From contig JADWQD010000008.1 of assembly GCA_016110215.1 (NCBI GenBank), positions 1,240,001 to 1,304,000 of the forward strand: a stretch of DNA of 64,000 bases, given 5' to 3'. The notes below the pieces were generated by a model that was not told the origin of the DNA, made no database searches, and saw only the letters and a program-made list of their open reading frames with translations. Shown in pieces: positions 10,558 to 22,371 of the stretch (positions are counted from its first letter, which is position 1; each line of letters begins with the position of its first letter). The translations under genes and the position numbers were made by a program. The DNA is from Capronia americana (lineage: Eukaryota; Ascomycota; Eurotiomycetes; Chaetothyriales; Herpotrichiellaceae).

Positions 10558-12440
10558 TTAAATCCACATACTGTCACCACAGTTCGTCACATTAAACTCA
10601 CAGCCCAAGCCGATCTCTTCACTCAGTGTTCTAAGCTCCGAGACGATAACATCGCCTGGCGCGGGCCCATCCATCAGTGTCTCTTTGACATGGATTATAT
10701 GAACTGTTACGCCCTTGAGCGGCTCAGGCAGTCTCTCTTTGGCGTATGTAGTTGAGCCTGGAAGTGAAGAAGAGCGCTGATGGGTTTTTGGAGCTGGAAT
10801 AAAAGGGGCCACTGAGCCAGTTTGGAAGCTCACATTGCGGCCACGGCCTGGTGTTTGAGCAGGCCCCGCTGCGCCTGACTCCCGCGGCTCGTGAGACTGT
10901 TTCCTGCGAGTAGAGGAATGAGATCTGGTGCCCACATAGCTGCTGGCAATTGGTGAAGGGGGTGCAGGGTCAAAATTTGTGGCTCCGAGTTCAGGTGTTA
11001 TTGCCAAGTCGCCGTTCAACGCTCTTTTGCGTTTCCTTTTCAGTTCCAATGGAGTTGGTGGTTGCCGCATGGTCATGTCCGGGATTTTCGCAGAGGCATC
11101 AATGGTTGTCCCTGAGGACTGTCCATCTGTAGCGTTAGATCCATTCGTGGTCCGCTGTTTCCGCCTGCCAATCACACAATTGGCGAGGAAGACAAGTTCG
11201 GCGATGAGATGCCTGGGACATAGGTGGCCATAAAGATCCTCGTTACGGGTACTGTCATCGTATGAACATTCAATAAAGATAGCCTTTAGCTTTTCGTCTG
11301 CTACCTTTCCGGCGGCATCATCCCAGACTACGTGATTTCGAGGAGAAAGGCTGACCGAGTCGGGCTCGACATCCCCGAAAATGAGCAGCTCGTTCCCCGT
11401 GGCATCGTTCCGAATGAAGAATGCTGAGCTCGACACAGGTTCAAACATGTGGCTGCTGTCTAATTGACTCGACGTCAGCGGTCCTCCCCCAAGGCCTGGG
11501 GTCCCAGGGCCCGCGGACATTGGTATCTGCGTTGGTGCAGGGACATATGCGCCGGCGTTTTGAGACTGCTGCTGAGCCACGACGGCGAAATAGCCATGAT
11601 CATCCGATATGCGAGAGAGTCTCCTAGACGGGAAATTGTACTCGGGCATGTACCCAAAAGAGTCGCTATGTTGGTGCGAAATGCTGTGTGACCGCCTATG
11701 GCATTTGCCATGGCTGACACTCCAGCACTTTGTGGCGAGTCCGTCGCACACATTGACATAACCACGCGACTCACCCAGGCCGAGACGAGGATTGCCTCCT
11801 TCGATCAGTCGCCTGTATGTGACGAAGCCGACACCATGTCCTTCGTCGGACAGGTTTGGCCACAGCCAGTCATTGAAGATATGGTTCTTGATAGCCTCAA
11901 TCGTGGAGGGCAGAGCCACAATCGCTTTCGCTTCCCGTCCATATTCGAGGGCCGGGGTATTGATGGCCATGGCCGCCAGGTGGTCGAGATGCGGGTGCGT
12001 AATCAAGAAGCCATGAAGGACTTCCCGGAAGATGTGGAGTGCGTTGGCCTTTGCACTAATGTGTGGAAAGCGAAGACCTGCAAAGGGCCCTTCTTTAAGA
12101 ATCTTCGAGTATCCTGCCGGCGGGAGTTTCTCTGATCTCAATGGCATGTCCCTTTGGAGGATGCGGATCATACTGGCAAGGTGGGCGCCTGCGTCGACTG
12201 CGATCATGGAACCCTTGCGCCATTCTGTCTGGGGTGCCCTCACAAGTAAGCCGGTGATGTTGTCTTCGCGCGGTCCGCCAGTAGATCCCTAATGCGCTGG
12301 GTAAGAGGCTGCGACATTTCTGCGGGCCCAGTATAAGATTGACTTACCAGCACTATGACCTGGAAGGAAGCACCGTCCTTGTCCCCCAGTTCGCGCGGCT
12401 GGGGGCCAGTGTCGAGTGAAGCATCATTGTTCCCCCTCAT
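10558..12440 (-). CDS. PDE1: Class II 3',5'-cyclic-nucleotide phosphodiesterase (low-affinity PDE1 type)
   Basis: Exons 12348-12440 and 10558-12288 (59-nt intron, GTAAGT to CATTAG) make 607 residues. The joined N-terminus reads FQVIVLGSTGGPREDNITG, the typical start of class II enzymes, with the intron inside it. The metal-binding signature HPHLDHLAAMAINTP is at about residues 129-143. Later FGDVEPDSVS and IFIECSYDDS supply further metal-ligand blocks of this metallo-beta-lactamase-fold family. The enzyme hydrolyses cAMP to AMP and so damps protein kinase A signalling. Two Ser/Gln/Pro-rich inserts, a His/Ser run after WSVSHGKC and a basic serine-rich stretch near residues 430-530, make it longer than yeast Pde1 and are probably disordered. 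Confidence 0.92.
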
Positions 12441-13298
12441 CGAGTTGTACTGCGTCAGGTCCTTTGTTCAGCGACCCGCTGTGGCTCGTTACACAATCTC
12501 TTTGTTCGCAGCCCTGGGTCCTAAGACTTCTGGATGAACGGTTCGGGAGACGTCTCGGCTAAGTGCTTCCAGCCGGAGCCAGGATCGTGGGAGTAGGGGA
12601 AGTTAACGAGGACGAGCCAGGATCAGCTGATAATTAGTCCTTAGAGGTTGTTTGTCAATAACAGGTATGTAAGCTCATTGTAGGGTCGGTACAGATACAC
12701 GCATTGGAATGTGAGGCTGCTGCCTCAACGCAGGCATCGTCTAGATTGCAGAGTCTGATGCCTTTTGGATCAGGATAGTCGGAGGAATGACGATAAGAAT
12801 AAACCGCGGGTGCTACGAAAACCATGTTCGTTGTTCACAAGCTTTAGCAGCTGAGCCAGGGTCAATCCTTCGCGGGTGTTTGCCCATCCCCCATCCCGTC
12901 TAATGGCCTGCAGGTCGGGGGCGCATTAGGGCTCCTCAAACGGAAGCCGCAAACGAGGCAAATGCGAGTGAGCCCACCGGTGATTAAGTCCCCGGATTTC
13001 CAGTAGGACACAGACCTATCGATTGGCTCCGGTGTGCACACCATGCATGACGATGTCTTTGATAAGCACCGAAGGTGCTTCTGGTGCACCCGCTCAGTTA
13101 GGTGTCAGTTCGCATCGGTGGATGATGACTACACAGTACGGAGTATCCACCTTTGTGTGCCGCGTTTGAAACGCGTCTGGGAGAATGACTGCTCAGCATT
13201 GGTAGCACCAGGCCCAGTTCAGATTCTCTATTGAGATCGAAGTCATGTACAAGTCAATTTTCATAAAGGATAATCATTTCATGCTCGGGGTATCTTCA
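12441..13298. other. Intergenic, nothing recognised
   Basis: No supported gene. The left part is the 5' flank of PDE1 and the right part the 3' flank of the SPRY gene. Confidence 0.4.
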
Positions 13299-14933
13299 TC
13301 AAGTATGGCTGGGTCCCGCTGCTTCGCCTATGGCAGCATCATAAGTAGGAATCGGAGGTCCTCCTGCTTGCAGCAACCCTTGCCGTTCATCATCGTCGCC
13401 ATCACCGCTGCTTCTCCGACTGCACGGTGGGCTCGAATATTCTGGAGGCGGTATAATCTGTTGTCCAGCTGGTGTGTTCTCCACGGGCTGGTGTTGTATA
13501 TCCCCAATGTCGAAATAGGTGGTGGCCTGGCTGGGGAGGTCCTGTGTCGAGACATGGGCAAGCTGTGCTAGTGATATATCTGTGGGCGATCGAACCGGAC
13601 CCGGGCTGCCCGCTGGTAGTCCAAGCCTCGCCAAACCACTGCGTGTCCTTGAATGGCCGGGTTCGTATGTCGACTGTCGGGTGCCTTCTCTTCCAGTTTC
13701 TAGCAGAATACTACCTTGCTCACTTCCGTATGGCGGAGGCGGTGCAAGGCTTCCGGTCATTGGCGCCAATCCCCACTTCTTGACGTTGGCTTCGATAAAC
13801 ACGAAGCCCATCTGCCCAAAATTTACGTGAACATGGCAAGGTCCGTTGGCACCGACGGTGGGGAAGAAATTCTGGCTCTTCAGGTTGTGCGCAATCTCGT
13901 CCAGCTTCTTCCCATTTCTGGTGAAGAAGATACTGCCGGTTCGCGGTCGGTAGCCCACGCCGATCACATCACCTTGCACATAAGCAGGGCCGTACGTGCT
14001 GGCAGTGAATGGTTGGTTGTACCGACGGTGGCCCGTAGAGAGATAGGCAACTGATGTTTTGTGGAAACCTGACACGATTAGCGTTCCATGCCGTAATCAC
14101 GCGCTGTTATGGACTCACCCGGTAGTCGAAACAGAGGATATGGCTTCGTGGTCATTCCAATGCTGATCAAACTATTCTCCGGCTTATCGTAGATTTTGGC
14201 CTCCCAGTAGTAAACCTCGTTTTGTTTTGGGACTGGCAAGTTGCTCTGAACGCTGCACTCGGAGTCAAAGAACTCGATCTCTGTCCTCGCCTCGACGAAA
14301 CAGTTGGCGATTTCCAGCTCCGGCTCAAATTCCCAAGCCGAGACGCCCTTTTCTTGAATGGCGAGGAACTGCGACAGTGATATATCGGTCTGCACGGATT
14401 CGGGAGGATTCGCTTGGACAAATGCTGCTTGAAGGTGAGATTTTCCGGTAAGAGATGTGGTCAGAACGATTATGCCTACCTTTTGCTCTTAAATATTCCG
14501 TCCTCTGCAACTCATCCATCGTCTCCAAGGCCTCGGCCTCCTCGTGCGCAAACGCTTGCTCATCGTCAAACTCGCCAGGCCGACCTATCCGATCCAACAG
14601 AATCCGACCTCGAGAGGTATATTTGAAAAAGAAGAAGACCGCGAGAACGAGGATTGCAATGCCCGCCGAACCAAAGGCAGAGAGTAGACCGATAAGAATC
14701 CCTCGGCCAGTTGAACCGCCATCACTGATGTTTATAACAATAGAAGTGGGCGAGCCATCAGGGTTTGATCTGAAGGGAGGCCGAATACCTTCCCGCCACC
14801 CATTGTGATCGGCGAAGGAAGATGAGGAGATGGAGGTCGGATCTGAGGATATGGACGTAGGAGATGATGAAAAGGAAGTTTCGAAGGTCATCGCGAATCG
14901 CTCATGTTGAAGCCGTTCGGCACCAGGACGCAT
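13299..14933 (-). CDS. SSH4: SSH4/EAR1-like SPRY-domain ubiquitin-ligase adaptor
   Basis: Three exons (14480-14933, 14119-14424, 13299-14068; introns of 55 and 50 nt) encode 509 residues. Order: Ser-rich N-terminus, one membrane helix at about 78-104, a cytosolic linker with EYLRAKAFVQANPPES, a SPRY domain at about 165-350 (YYWEAKIYDKPENSLISIGM, then YGPAYVQGDVIGVGY, GSIFFTRNGKKLDE), and a long tail. The tail holds two PPxY motifs, PPPY at about 364-367 and PPEY at about 461-464. In yeast Ssh4 and Ear1, PPxY motifs recruit the Rsp5 ubiquitin ligase to sort cargo at endosomes and vacuole, and the same topology here supports that role. The first Met is used; Met-15 is an alternative. Confidence 0.88.
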
Positions 14934-15536
14934 CGCTCAGAGGATGAGCTTGCTGATGAGAAGGGAGACGGAACGGTAAAGGTGGTAAAGCCGTCAAAAG
15001 GTGGCAAGGTGGTGATGTAGAGCCGAAATGCAAGGCAAGGGTCAAATGGCGCAGGCGGGGATTGCGGTTGGTCAGGTTAGCCTAATCGATCGAACGACTG
15101 CTGCGGCAGGGCTGGGATGGGTAGTTGTACGCAGCAGCTGGCTGAGTTCCGTATAATGATACTAGAGGAGTTGATTCAGTCAGGTGCGATGCCTGTGAAG
15201 ACGACAATATAGGCACAATGCCACCATTCTGGTTTGAACTTTAGAAGGGCGCAGTAGTGAGGAATCGAGGAGTCCAGACAGAAGGTGCTTCTGCGCTGCG
15301 GATGAAACACACGGGTGACGGCCGGGCCCAGAAGGAAACCCAAGCTGTGTCGCTCCGTCACTTCTCGGGCTAAACTTCAGCTCACCAACCAATTGACCAC
15401 TGCCAAGAAGGATCGCTTAGACAGGTGATGTCCCTCAGGTTCCTCGTCCGTTCAACCCTGCGGTCTCAAAGGTGACTGGAAATTCTATTTTCCTCTCTGC
15501 GAGACTAAAACCGAGTGCACCAATTTTTGTATGGGC
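14934..15536. other. Intergenic, nothing recognised
   Basis: 600 bases holding the 5' flank of the SPRY gene and the 3' flank of the SDR gene; no gene seen. Confidence 0.4.
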
Positions 15537-16511
15537 CTATATCTTAGTATCCCTCTTCTTCGCCCTCCATCCGGTGAGGTTGCTGCCACCATCGATCTCG
15601 ATGACATTGCCAGTCATGTGGGCGGAGGCAGCGCTGCTGAGGAAGAGCACCAAGCCTGCAAAATCTGACGGCTTGCCCACTCGTCCTGTAGGCTGTCGCT
15701 CCAACAAAGTATCCATATATTTCTGGATGCCAAAGTTTGTCATTCGCGACGGGAAGACGCCCCTGCAGATGCATATCAGATTGGACTCATAGCACACAGA
15801 ATCCGGGGAAACTTACGGGCAGACACAGTTCACCATGATGTTCAGGGGAGCCAACTTAGATGCCTGTATCTTGGTGAGATGTATACAGGCTGCTTTTGAA
15901 GGGCCGTCTAAATCGGAAGTCAGCATCGCTATATCTCACAAACTCGAACCAAACGTACAGCTGAAGGTTCCGTGACCTGGAGCCGAGAGCCCTCCATCTC
16001 CAGACGCTGTGACATCAGTGGTCTGAATTCCAGCCATCGAGGCAATATTGATGACTCGCGACGGCATGTCGGCGCTCGTACCCTTGAGCAACAGATCGTG
16101 CAAACCAACGGTCATGTAGAAGATGGATTTGACATTCAATGCCATGAGCTTGTCCCATCCGCTCTCGGGGAAGTCGTCGTAGGGTGCACCCCATGTGACA
16201 CCCGTGTTGTTGACGAGCACTGTCAGCCGGTCGGTGCGCTTCTTGATTTCCTTGACAAGCCCATCGCACCCAGCTTTGTCCTTGAGGTCGGCCACGATGT
16301 ATTCGCACTTGCCCGGTCCAATGGCATTTATGCGATCGGCCGTCTTCTTCAATTCCGATTCTTTGCGACTGGCAATGAAGACTTTCGCACCGTTCTGGAC
16401 GAACCCTTGAGCGGCCATCTCTCCCAGGCCAGTCGCCCCTCCGGTCACCAGGACAACATGGTTACGAAAATCAAACAGTGATGAGACCCGGAGATCTGCT
16501 GTTGAAGTCAT
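15537..16511 (-). CDS. Short-chain dehydrogenase/reductase (SDR)
   Basis: Exons 15959-16511, 15817-15907 and 15537-15762 give 289 residues, the usual classical SDR size. The cofactor loop VTGGATGLGE is at about 22-31. Arg at the end of strand 2 (FIASRK) suggests NADP(H). NNTG (residues 101-104) replaces the usual NNAG. The catalytic Ser lies in NIASMAG, and the catalytic Tyr-185 and Lys-189 in SYGPSKAA. The first intron (GTACGT to TTTAG) splits the Tyr-185 codon, so the active site exists only after splicing. The C-terminus QPTGRVGKPSDFAGLVLFL and TGNVIEIDGG is typical. The substrate is unknown; many close SDRs are 3-oxoacyl-reductase or sorbose-reductase-like. Confidence 0.92.
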
Positions 16512-17418
16512 GGTGTTGTCCTATAGTATCCAACACGGGCGTGAGCTTCCTCGAGAACCGGCTCTTCTTAGAGATATTCAAATCTTCTCCTGTAGGACGC
16601 AGAGTAAGAGACGGTAATGGATGATTAGAAAGAAATTGTTCTCACAATGGACTTCGGCAAAAGACCGTTTAAGTATGACCAACTGTCTAGAAGCCTCGGT
16701 TGTTGATACGGAGCTTATCTTGCTTTCCCCAGCTTTTCGGTGGATCAGTGATACACTGGTGGCTGGGGCCGTTGCCTGCCTGTCTGGCTGTTTGATCCGC
16801 CCTACTGCATGCAGGCTTCGAGAAGTTTTCGCAACGGCCCACACAACGTGGCAAATGTTTGTTCAACATTCTTGGGGTTGTCTGGGTTGTCCGCAACAGG
16901 CATCACAGTAACACCTGTCCCCCCCGCTTGAACGATCTGCTCAGGCACCAGATCTAGACCTTAATGAGCAGTCGGGTTTGTTTCCTTCTTCAGTCACCAG
17001 ATCACGCGATGCAGGCGTTTGTGGCTCATACGACAGCTCAGATCATCTCGTGACTCATGCATTCTTCATCGGCCTTCTCTTCGGCCTGGCCACGCCACCT
17101 GCTCTGCGTCTCGCACGACGAAGTCATGTTGTGCCTGTTTGGATGCCACTGAACGCAGGCGTACCCAACATCCGGCACACAATTTCTGACTTGGCGGTGC
17201 TCTTATTATGTGGTAGGAGGTTCGTTTCATGTGACTCATGTCGTACAGGCACCATAAGACTCACCTGCCATGAGTTGCGAGACATATAGCTTTGCTTTGC
17301 CGACGCTGCTCGCCGTGTCGTCCTTTGCATTTTGGTACCCATTAAAATAGTTGTCACTCATTCACCACCAAGACAGTATATCTTCACTTTGTTGTGAAGC
17401 CGCTAAGGTCAGCTCACC
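16512..17418. other. Intergenic, nothing recognised
   Basis: About 900 bases between divergent genes (SDR on minus, small hypothetical on plus). No RNA gene or repeat seen. Confidence 0.4.
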
Positions 17419-17802
17419 ATGGCGCACAAACACAATCGCAGACGGGTCCGTCCCCGCAGCCGCAACAACAGTATTCTGAATCCTACCTTCGAGATACCAG
17501 ACGATTTATCAACGATATACGAGTCATCTATTCTTGTCTCAAGCCCTCCCACGAGCACCAGTTCTAGACAGCCTCCATTGCCGGCAACATTACGGAACGC
17601 CAATGCCAATATCGCTTCAAGGCACTGGTACAATCGATATACAGCCTGGCAGAACCGAGAAAAGGCTCAAAAGCGAGAGGCTGCTACGATCGAGGCTGAG
17701 CAGATCAAGCTGTTTGGTGGTGAGCCAGGAGACGACATTAGCCTTTGCTATAAGATGATGGAAGTGTTCGAGGGCATGAACTGGATCGACACCCTTGAAT
17801 AG
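17419..17802 (+). CDS. Small hypothetical protein, possibly frameshifted
   Basis: A 127-residue frame with a good start context (CACCATGG). The N-terminus is basic (HKHNRRRVRPRSRNN), followed by a helix-forming stretch RHWYNRYTAWQNREKAQKRE and an acidic tail. I do not recognise a family. The neighbouring frame stays open from 17795 to 17992 and reads like its continuation (INNITWPTFMLDVGKDASRD), so the real protein may be about 190 residues, with a single-base change or an unseen intron between the two frames. Confidence 0.4.
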   Translation: MAHKHNRRRVRPRSRNNSILNPTFEIPDDLSTIYESSILVSSPPTSTSSRQPPLPATLRNANANIASRHWYNRYTAWQNREKAQKREAATIEAEQIKLFGGEPGDDISLCYKMMEVFEGMNWIDTLE

Positions 17803-17992
17803 AGAAGGGATCAATAATATTACCTGGCCCACATTCATGCTTGACGTCGGCAAAGATGCTTCGAGGGACGACATTGAACTTCGACTCACAGGAGCGGACG
17901 CAGCTCAGGCTCGGCTTGCAACAATGAAGGCTACAGGCTGGCTGGATTGGCCCATAACGCTTGAACCCGTCACTGCGAGGAGGGTGTGTTGA

Positions 17993-20183
17993 CTAGCGAG
18001 CGGTGATTGGTGCTCGCGCATTATCGAGGGGGGGGGATGTGCCTCTGTTTTCATACGCGCTTGAGCTCGTTGCCACAAACCGGTTCACTCGCCGGAGGTT
18101 ATTGAAGTGTCCACTCATATAATTATGTACCCAGTCATATCTCGACTCAATACCGAAATGAATCCCAACTATCATTTGTCCTGTCTTTAACATGCAGTGA
18201 AGATCTGCTCTCCGACAGCTTTCCTATCTCATTCATGGGCTCCAGCTTTATCACAGTAACAGTGTCCAGTCTTCGCCGCATGAAACTCTGACCCGTCTTC
18301 AATACCACATTTCTAGCCTAAAAGCTACTGCCCGATCAAACTAAAGTGCCATGTCCCTATTGCAGGATTGATAGACATGCCACTTGCTAACAATCAATCA
18401 CCAAAATTGGCGTCTTTCTGCTTGGCGATGCCACAGAGGTCAAAATGGTTGGTGGTGCATTGGGCTGGGAAGGGGCCGAATGCATACAATCATTATGTTT
18501 TTCACTAGCGCTGCGGTGCCCCCCCTTTTGATGAACTCTGATAGGGATCATCTAGTGGGTATGGCGCGCTCGTAGCTGCAAGGACTCGATTTCCATAGCA
18601 CCAGCTGTAGTTCTGAAACTCCCTGTCTGTCTTCATTTTCGATGGTTAAGCACAATTTGCTCTGCTTGCACCACCGGAATCCATCGTCACCGTTGCTTCC
18701 CGTGTTGGTCAAAGGCACGCACCCCATCCCCCTGGTCAACTGAACGTCCTCTACTAAATCATGGTATACGGCAATCTTCTTGGTCTTGAGGCCGCTGCCC
18801 ATACCACTCTCCCGACCTCCCTGCGTTTTGAGTGGCCTGTGGAAGAGCCTTGTGGACTTGGAAAGGGCACTCGAAGGTTAACCTTGTTTCGGCAACGATG
18901 TAGGCTACGGTTGACTTCTGCGGATATCCAACCTGATCAGACCAGGTCAGGTCAGATTATGCGGCTCCTCGACGTGATTCAGATCCATTGATCGCTCACG
19001 AGTTCCGCAGTTGATCTGTTGGATGCACATGGCGGGAAGGGTCTCGCGTCGATGTGGTAGAGATCTGTGGTGGAGAGGCTGAGAAGTCTCGCAGGTGATC
19101 CGCACCATAACTGGTCAAATGTAGTCAGTAGGTCGCCGTTTGGAGTATTCCGCACCACGGAGTCGACATCGGATCACATCTCCGTGGCCCTTGTCGGAAC
19201 CAATAGATCATACTGATTGAGCGCTGCCATTGGGCACACTCCGATCTGATCAAGAACAATCGTGGCTGCAATTCACTGCGCAGCGCTTGGGATCAGTGCC
19301 AAGAGTTGGCCTTTCTCTCGTCCTTAAAAGGCCTGCTCCCTCTCTTCCTCTCCTCCCCATTCTCTTCCTGCTCTCTTTTTTCTCTTGTCTTCAGCTCCTC
19401 CTCGGAGGTCTTTCGGATGAAGCCCAGGTAAGTCTCAAAACTGCTAGAGGTGCACTCTCCCCCGTGCCAGTAGAGATAGTGGGATCTAGGCCTCCTGGAT
19501 CCTGCGCTCTGCTGGGACAAGGCCGCGGGCTGCTGGGAGTGTGGGTTTGGTGGAGTGCGTTACAGCTCTGCTGGCGCCGGGAAACCTCAGCATTGCTGCC
19601 TTCATTTTGCTGCTGACTGTGCACAGAGCCTCTGCTTCTCATTGCTTTTCATCATGGCTTGGGCTTCATGCTCATACTTGGAGAAGAGATCCGTAGGCGT
19701 AGCATATTGACGACCTTGGCGCTGCGGTTGACCGGCCATGGTGCTTACTTGCTTCGAGGGTCTCGACTTGGTCATTGGTCATTTTGGCTGCAGGATGGGG
19801 CGTCTTCAATTCCTGTATCAATGTTGTTTTCCCATGACCTCATCTAGTCCTCATCTCGCCCTCGCCCTCGCCCTCGCCCTCGCCCTCGCCATCGTGGTGG
19901 TGCTCCTGTCCGCCGGATGAGGTGCTTGCCTGCGCAAGCGGCCCTGCCGCAGCCTCGCTCTAAGCGTTATGTCCTTGCACTGCTTCCTAGATTCGCTCCT
20001 GCGGAAATGCGTCAACGTGAACAGCTTTCAGCAACGATGAAGACAGTCATGCAACATGCTCTAAAATTTTGAGAAGGAAAATATAGCAAACACGACGTCC
20101 TGTCAACATACGCGCAACACGTCCACGAACGACATCAGACAGCAGAGCGCCAGCAAGGCGAAGCCGCGTATCGGAGCACCCTC
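17993..20183. other. Gene-poor stretch, with CT-rich tract and a hexanucleotide repeat
   Basis: About 2.2 kb without a convincing gene. At about 19325-19400 a CT-rich tract resembles a fungal promoter or leader, followed by a GTAAGT donor-like site at 19428, but no coding region with recognisable content follows. A GGTCAG run occurs near 18946. Confidence 0.4.
19855..19890. repeat. Hexanucleotide tandem repeat (CTCGCC)6
   Basis: Six perfect copies of CTCGCC lie head to tail, flanked by imperfect copies. This is a microsatellite in noncoding DNA and should vary in copy number between strains. Confidence 0.95.
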
Positions 20184-20696
20184 TCAGCCAAGCAAGCACC
20201 AGAGCCCCCCAGCAAGCCAGATGCCTGTTCGCATTATGTGCACTCGAGCTGCGTTCCTATCCCAATCGCCTTCCACACCTTCTGGAGCTGTGCGGTAGTT
20301 CACCCAAGCGTCTACTACCGGCGTTAAAGCTCCCACCGAGATGACCACACCCAGGCATCTTTGGGCTGTTAGACGTGCAAGAGGAGAGTTTTGACACTTG
20401 TGAGAAAACTGCCAATACGCTGTGAGAATCAGGATGGATAGTCCTTGACCAAGGTTCCGGATCCCGTGAGCATATACATATGCGACACTACTAGAAGTGT
20501 GGTTCGACGCCAGGGTTCCTTTGTCCGTTGGCCACGACTGCGCTTGCGCCTGCAAAACTCGGACCATGTACCCGCCAAAGGCGTTAGCAGCCGAAGCGGG
20601 CGAAACGAAGCTCCAGATACCGATGATGAAGCCGCCCGATCCGATGAGAGTTGTCAAAACCGGCAGGGCTGATCTTTGTAGCTGATGGAGAGACAT
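20184..20696 (-). CDS. DUF4267 family small membrane protein
   Basis: Single exon, 170 residues. About four hydrophobic segments: LPVLTTLIGSGGFIIGIWSF near the N-terminus, GQGLSILILTAYWQF, CLGVVISVGALTPVVDAWV, and IWLAGGLWCLLG at the C-terminus. The block AHGIRNLGQG, followed by VVDAWVNY and a final RTGIWLAGGLWCL, fits fungal DUF4267 proteins, whose role is unknown. Some members sit beside secondary-metabolism or stress genes, but nothing next to it here supports that. Confidence 0.8.
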   Translation of the reverse strand: MSLHQLQRSALPVLTTLIGSGGFIIGIWSFVSPASAANAFGGYMVRVLQAQAQSWPTDKGTLASNHTSSSVAYVYAHGIRNLGQGLSILILTAYWQFSHKCQNSPLARLTAQRCLGVVISVGALTPVVDAWVNYRTAPEGVEGDWDRNAARVHIMRTGIWLAGGLWCLLG

Positions 20697-21223
20697 TGCC
20701 GGCGAAGGATGGGGACACTGACTGACGGAGAGTCCCCAGCGGAGCGAGCCAGAATCTCAGCTTTGCGCGGATCGTGCAGAAAAGATGGCAAACATCATTT
20801 CAGATCTACAGACTGCTTTCGCCAGTGCCTGTTACCCCGGGTGAAATCCAATATTCAAGCAACGTCAAGCTCGACGAACGTCGTCGTCACGAAACCAATC
20901 AACGATGTAGGCATTTTCCGCCTGAGAATGTCTCCTCAGTGCCATCTACCTTGCCGTAATTTCTGTACTGCGGTTGAAACCATCAAACGCGCCGAAGAAT
21001 CTCCATATTTATTGCGACATCGGGCCTCGGAATAAACATCTGAACACGATTCTCTTCTCAATCATCAGACAGGGTTGGCGGAGGTTATCACCCAAGAAAA
21101 ACGACCTATCTTCGGCTGGCTCCACGACCTAGATAAGTGCAGCAAGGCTCTGCAGATACCGAAGCAGAACGTTAAGCAACTCAAGCTGCGGCAGAATCTT
21201 CCCAAGAACCACGAGAAAGCACT
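20697..21223. other. Divergent promoter region
   Basis: 527 bases between the DUF4267 gene (minus) and the cupin gene (plus); no further gene seen. An upstream cupin exon cannot be excluded. Confidence 0.4.
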
Positions 21224-21814
21224 GTGGAGATGTCCGACCACCAGCACTCTCATTCTCATGGCCATGCCCACGACCATTCCCATGGTCATGACCACTCTCA
21301 TTCCGGACCTGCTCATCTCTTCCAAGCCACCTCTTCAGACGATCAACCACCAGATGATTGGAAGGAGAGCGGCGTTCGAGTGATCCCCGCAGGGAGTTTA
21401 GATACCAATACACCTCAGACCCCAGGTATGAACCGTGCCGCGGCGATCACCAACGCGCGTGTGGGAGCACAGAAGCTCTGGGCCGGAACTGTGAAAATAC
21501 ATCCCAACGCCAAGACCGGAGCGCATCACCACGGCCATTTGGAAAGCGTTATATACGTCGTCAAGGGCAAAGCGCGGATGAGATGGGGCGACAAGCTGCA
21601 GTTTACTGCGGAGGCTGGCCCCGGCGACTTCATCTATGTGCCACCATATGTGCCACATCAGGAAATCAATGCCAAGGAGGACGAGGAGCTGGAATGCGTC
21701 CTGATGAGGAGTGATGACTCGGCCGTTGCTGTAAATATCCCAGACCTCGTCCCGGTGGAAGACCCAGAACAGGTGAAATGGGTGGATCCTACTCATCCCA
21801 CCGGAGGAGTATGA
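21224..21814 (+). CDS. Cupin-domain protein with alternating-histidine N-terminal tail
   Basis: Single exon, 196 residues. Residues 6-26 place a histidine at every second position (11 His, interleaved with Ser, Gly, Asp, Ala and Gln), like the metal-binding tails of zinc or nickel chaperones. A single cupin barrel follows. Motif 1 is GAHHHGHLESVIYVVKG at about 99-115 (His-101, His-103 and Glu-107 as likely metal ligands). Motif 2 is GDFIYVPPYVPHQEIN at about 134-149 (His-145). The ligand set is complete, so a metal-binding cupin is well supported; the reaction is not. The barrel resembles single-domain bacterial cupins, so transfer from bacteria is possible but untested. Met-3 is an alternative start. 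Confidence 0.85.
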   Translation: MEMSDHQHSHSHGHAHDHSHGHDHSHSGPAHLFQATSSDDQPPDDWKESGVRVIPAGSLDTNTPQTPGMNRAAAITNARVGAQKLWAGTVKIHPNAKTGAHHHGHLESVIYVVKGKARMRWGDKLQFTAEAGPGDFIYVPPYVPHQEINAKEDEELECVLMRSDDSAVAVNIPDLVPVEDPEQVKWVDPTHPTGGV

Positions 21815-22371
21815 GCGAAGTCCCATAGCGAGAACTGAGGTGACATGAACGGCAACCAATCGTGCGCCCTTTGAAGTCCAGTGTGAAGACATTATCCTAC
21901 TGCCAGCCTTCGCTATTTACATGCCGTGCCGAGGACTCCTCGGTGAATGATGCCTGACACCTCAGTCATTCGACCCTAGCGTACATTGGCATCTCACGGC
22001 AGACTGGTACATCCATCACCTTTCCTTCAGCATAGCCTTCCATCTCTTCACTTTGTGACCCCGCATAGAGGTCACGCAAATACTCAGAACTCGGATGCAG
22101 CATTCTCACTTGTGGTTCACACACCCACACACCCTTGCAAGCATGGCGCCTGCACCCCGCACTGTCAACTCCCATGTTCGGCACATCTCCAAAGGATCTG
22201 CAGTGCAGCTTGTCCACCGGGTGCCTGCAGCGTTGCACTTTAATGCCAAGGGGACCTACGAGCTCGGTCAGGAACAGGCAAGGAACGCTCATGGTCAGAA
22301 TGGTCCTATATAGCTGAGATCGACCGAGCTCTGGATTGCGTTCGAGTCCCCCAGTTTGCCAGCCGTTCACA
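21815..22371. other. Intergenic, nothing recognised
   Basis: Spacer between the cupin gene and the carboxylesterase gene. A minus-strand frame here runs into the esterase coding region and is judged a shadow. Confidence 0.4.

Noticed and set aside
19230..19616. 128-codon frame with a CT-rich start
   Set aside because: The composition is dominated by the CT-rich tract and no domain is seen. It is more likely promoter or leader sequence.
22330..22350. Possible tRNA B box GTTCGAGTCC
   Set aside because: The flanking bases do not form a T stem and no A box or acceptor stem is found upstream.
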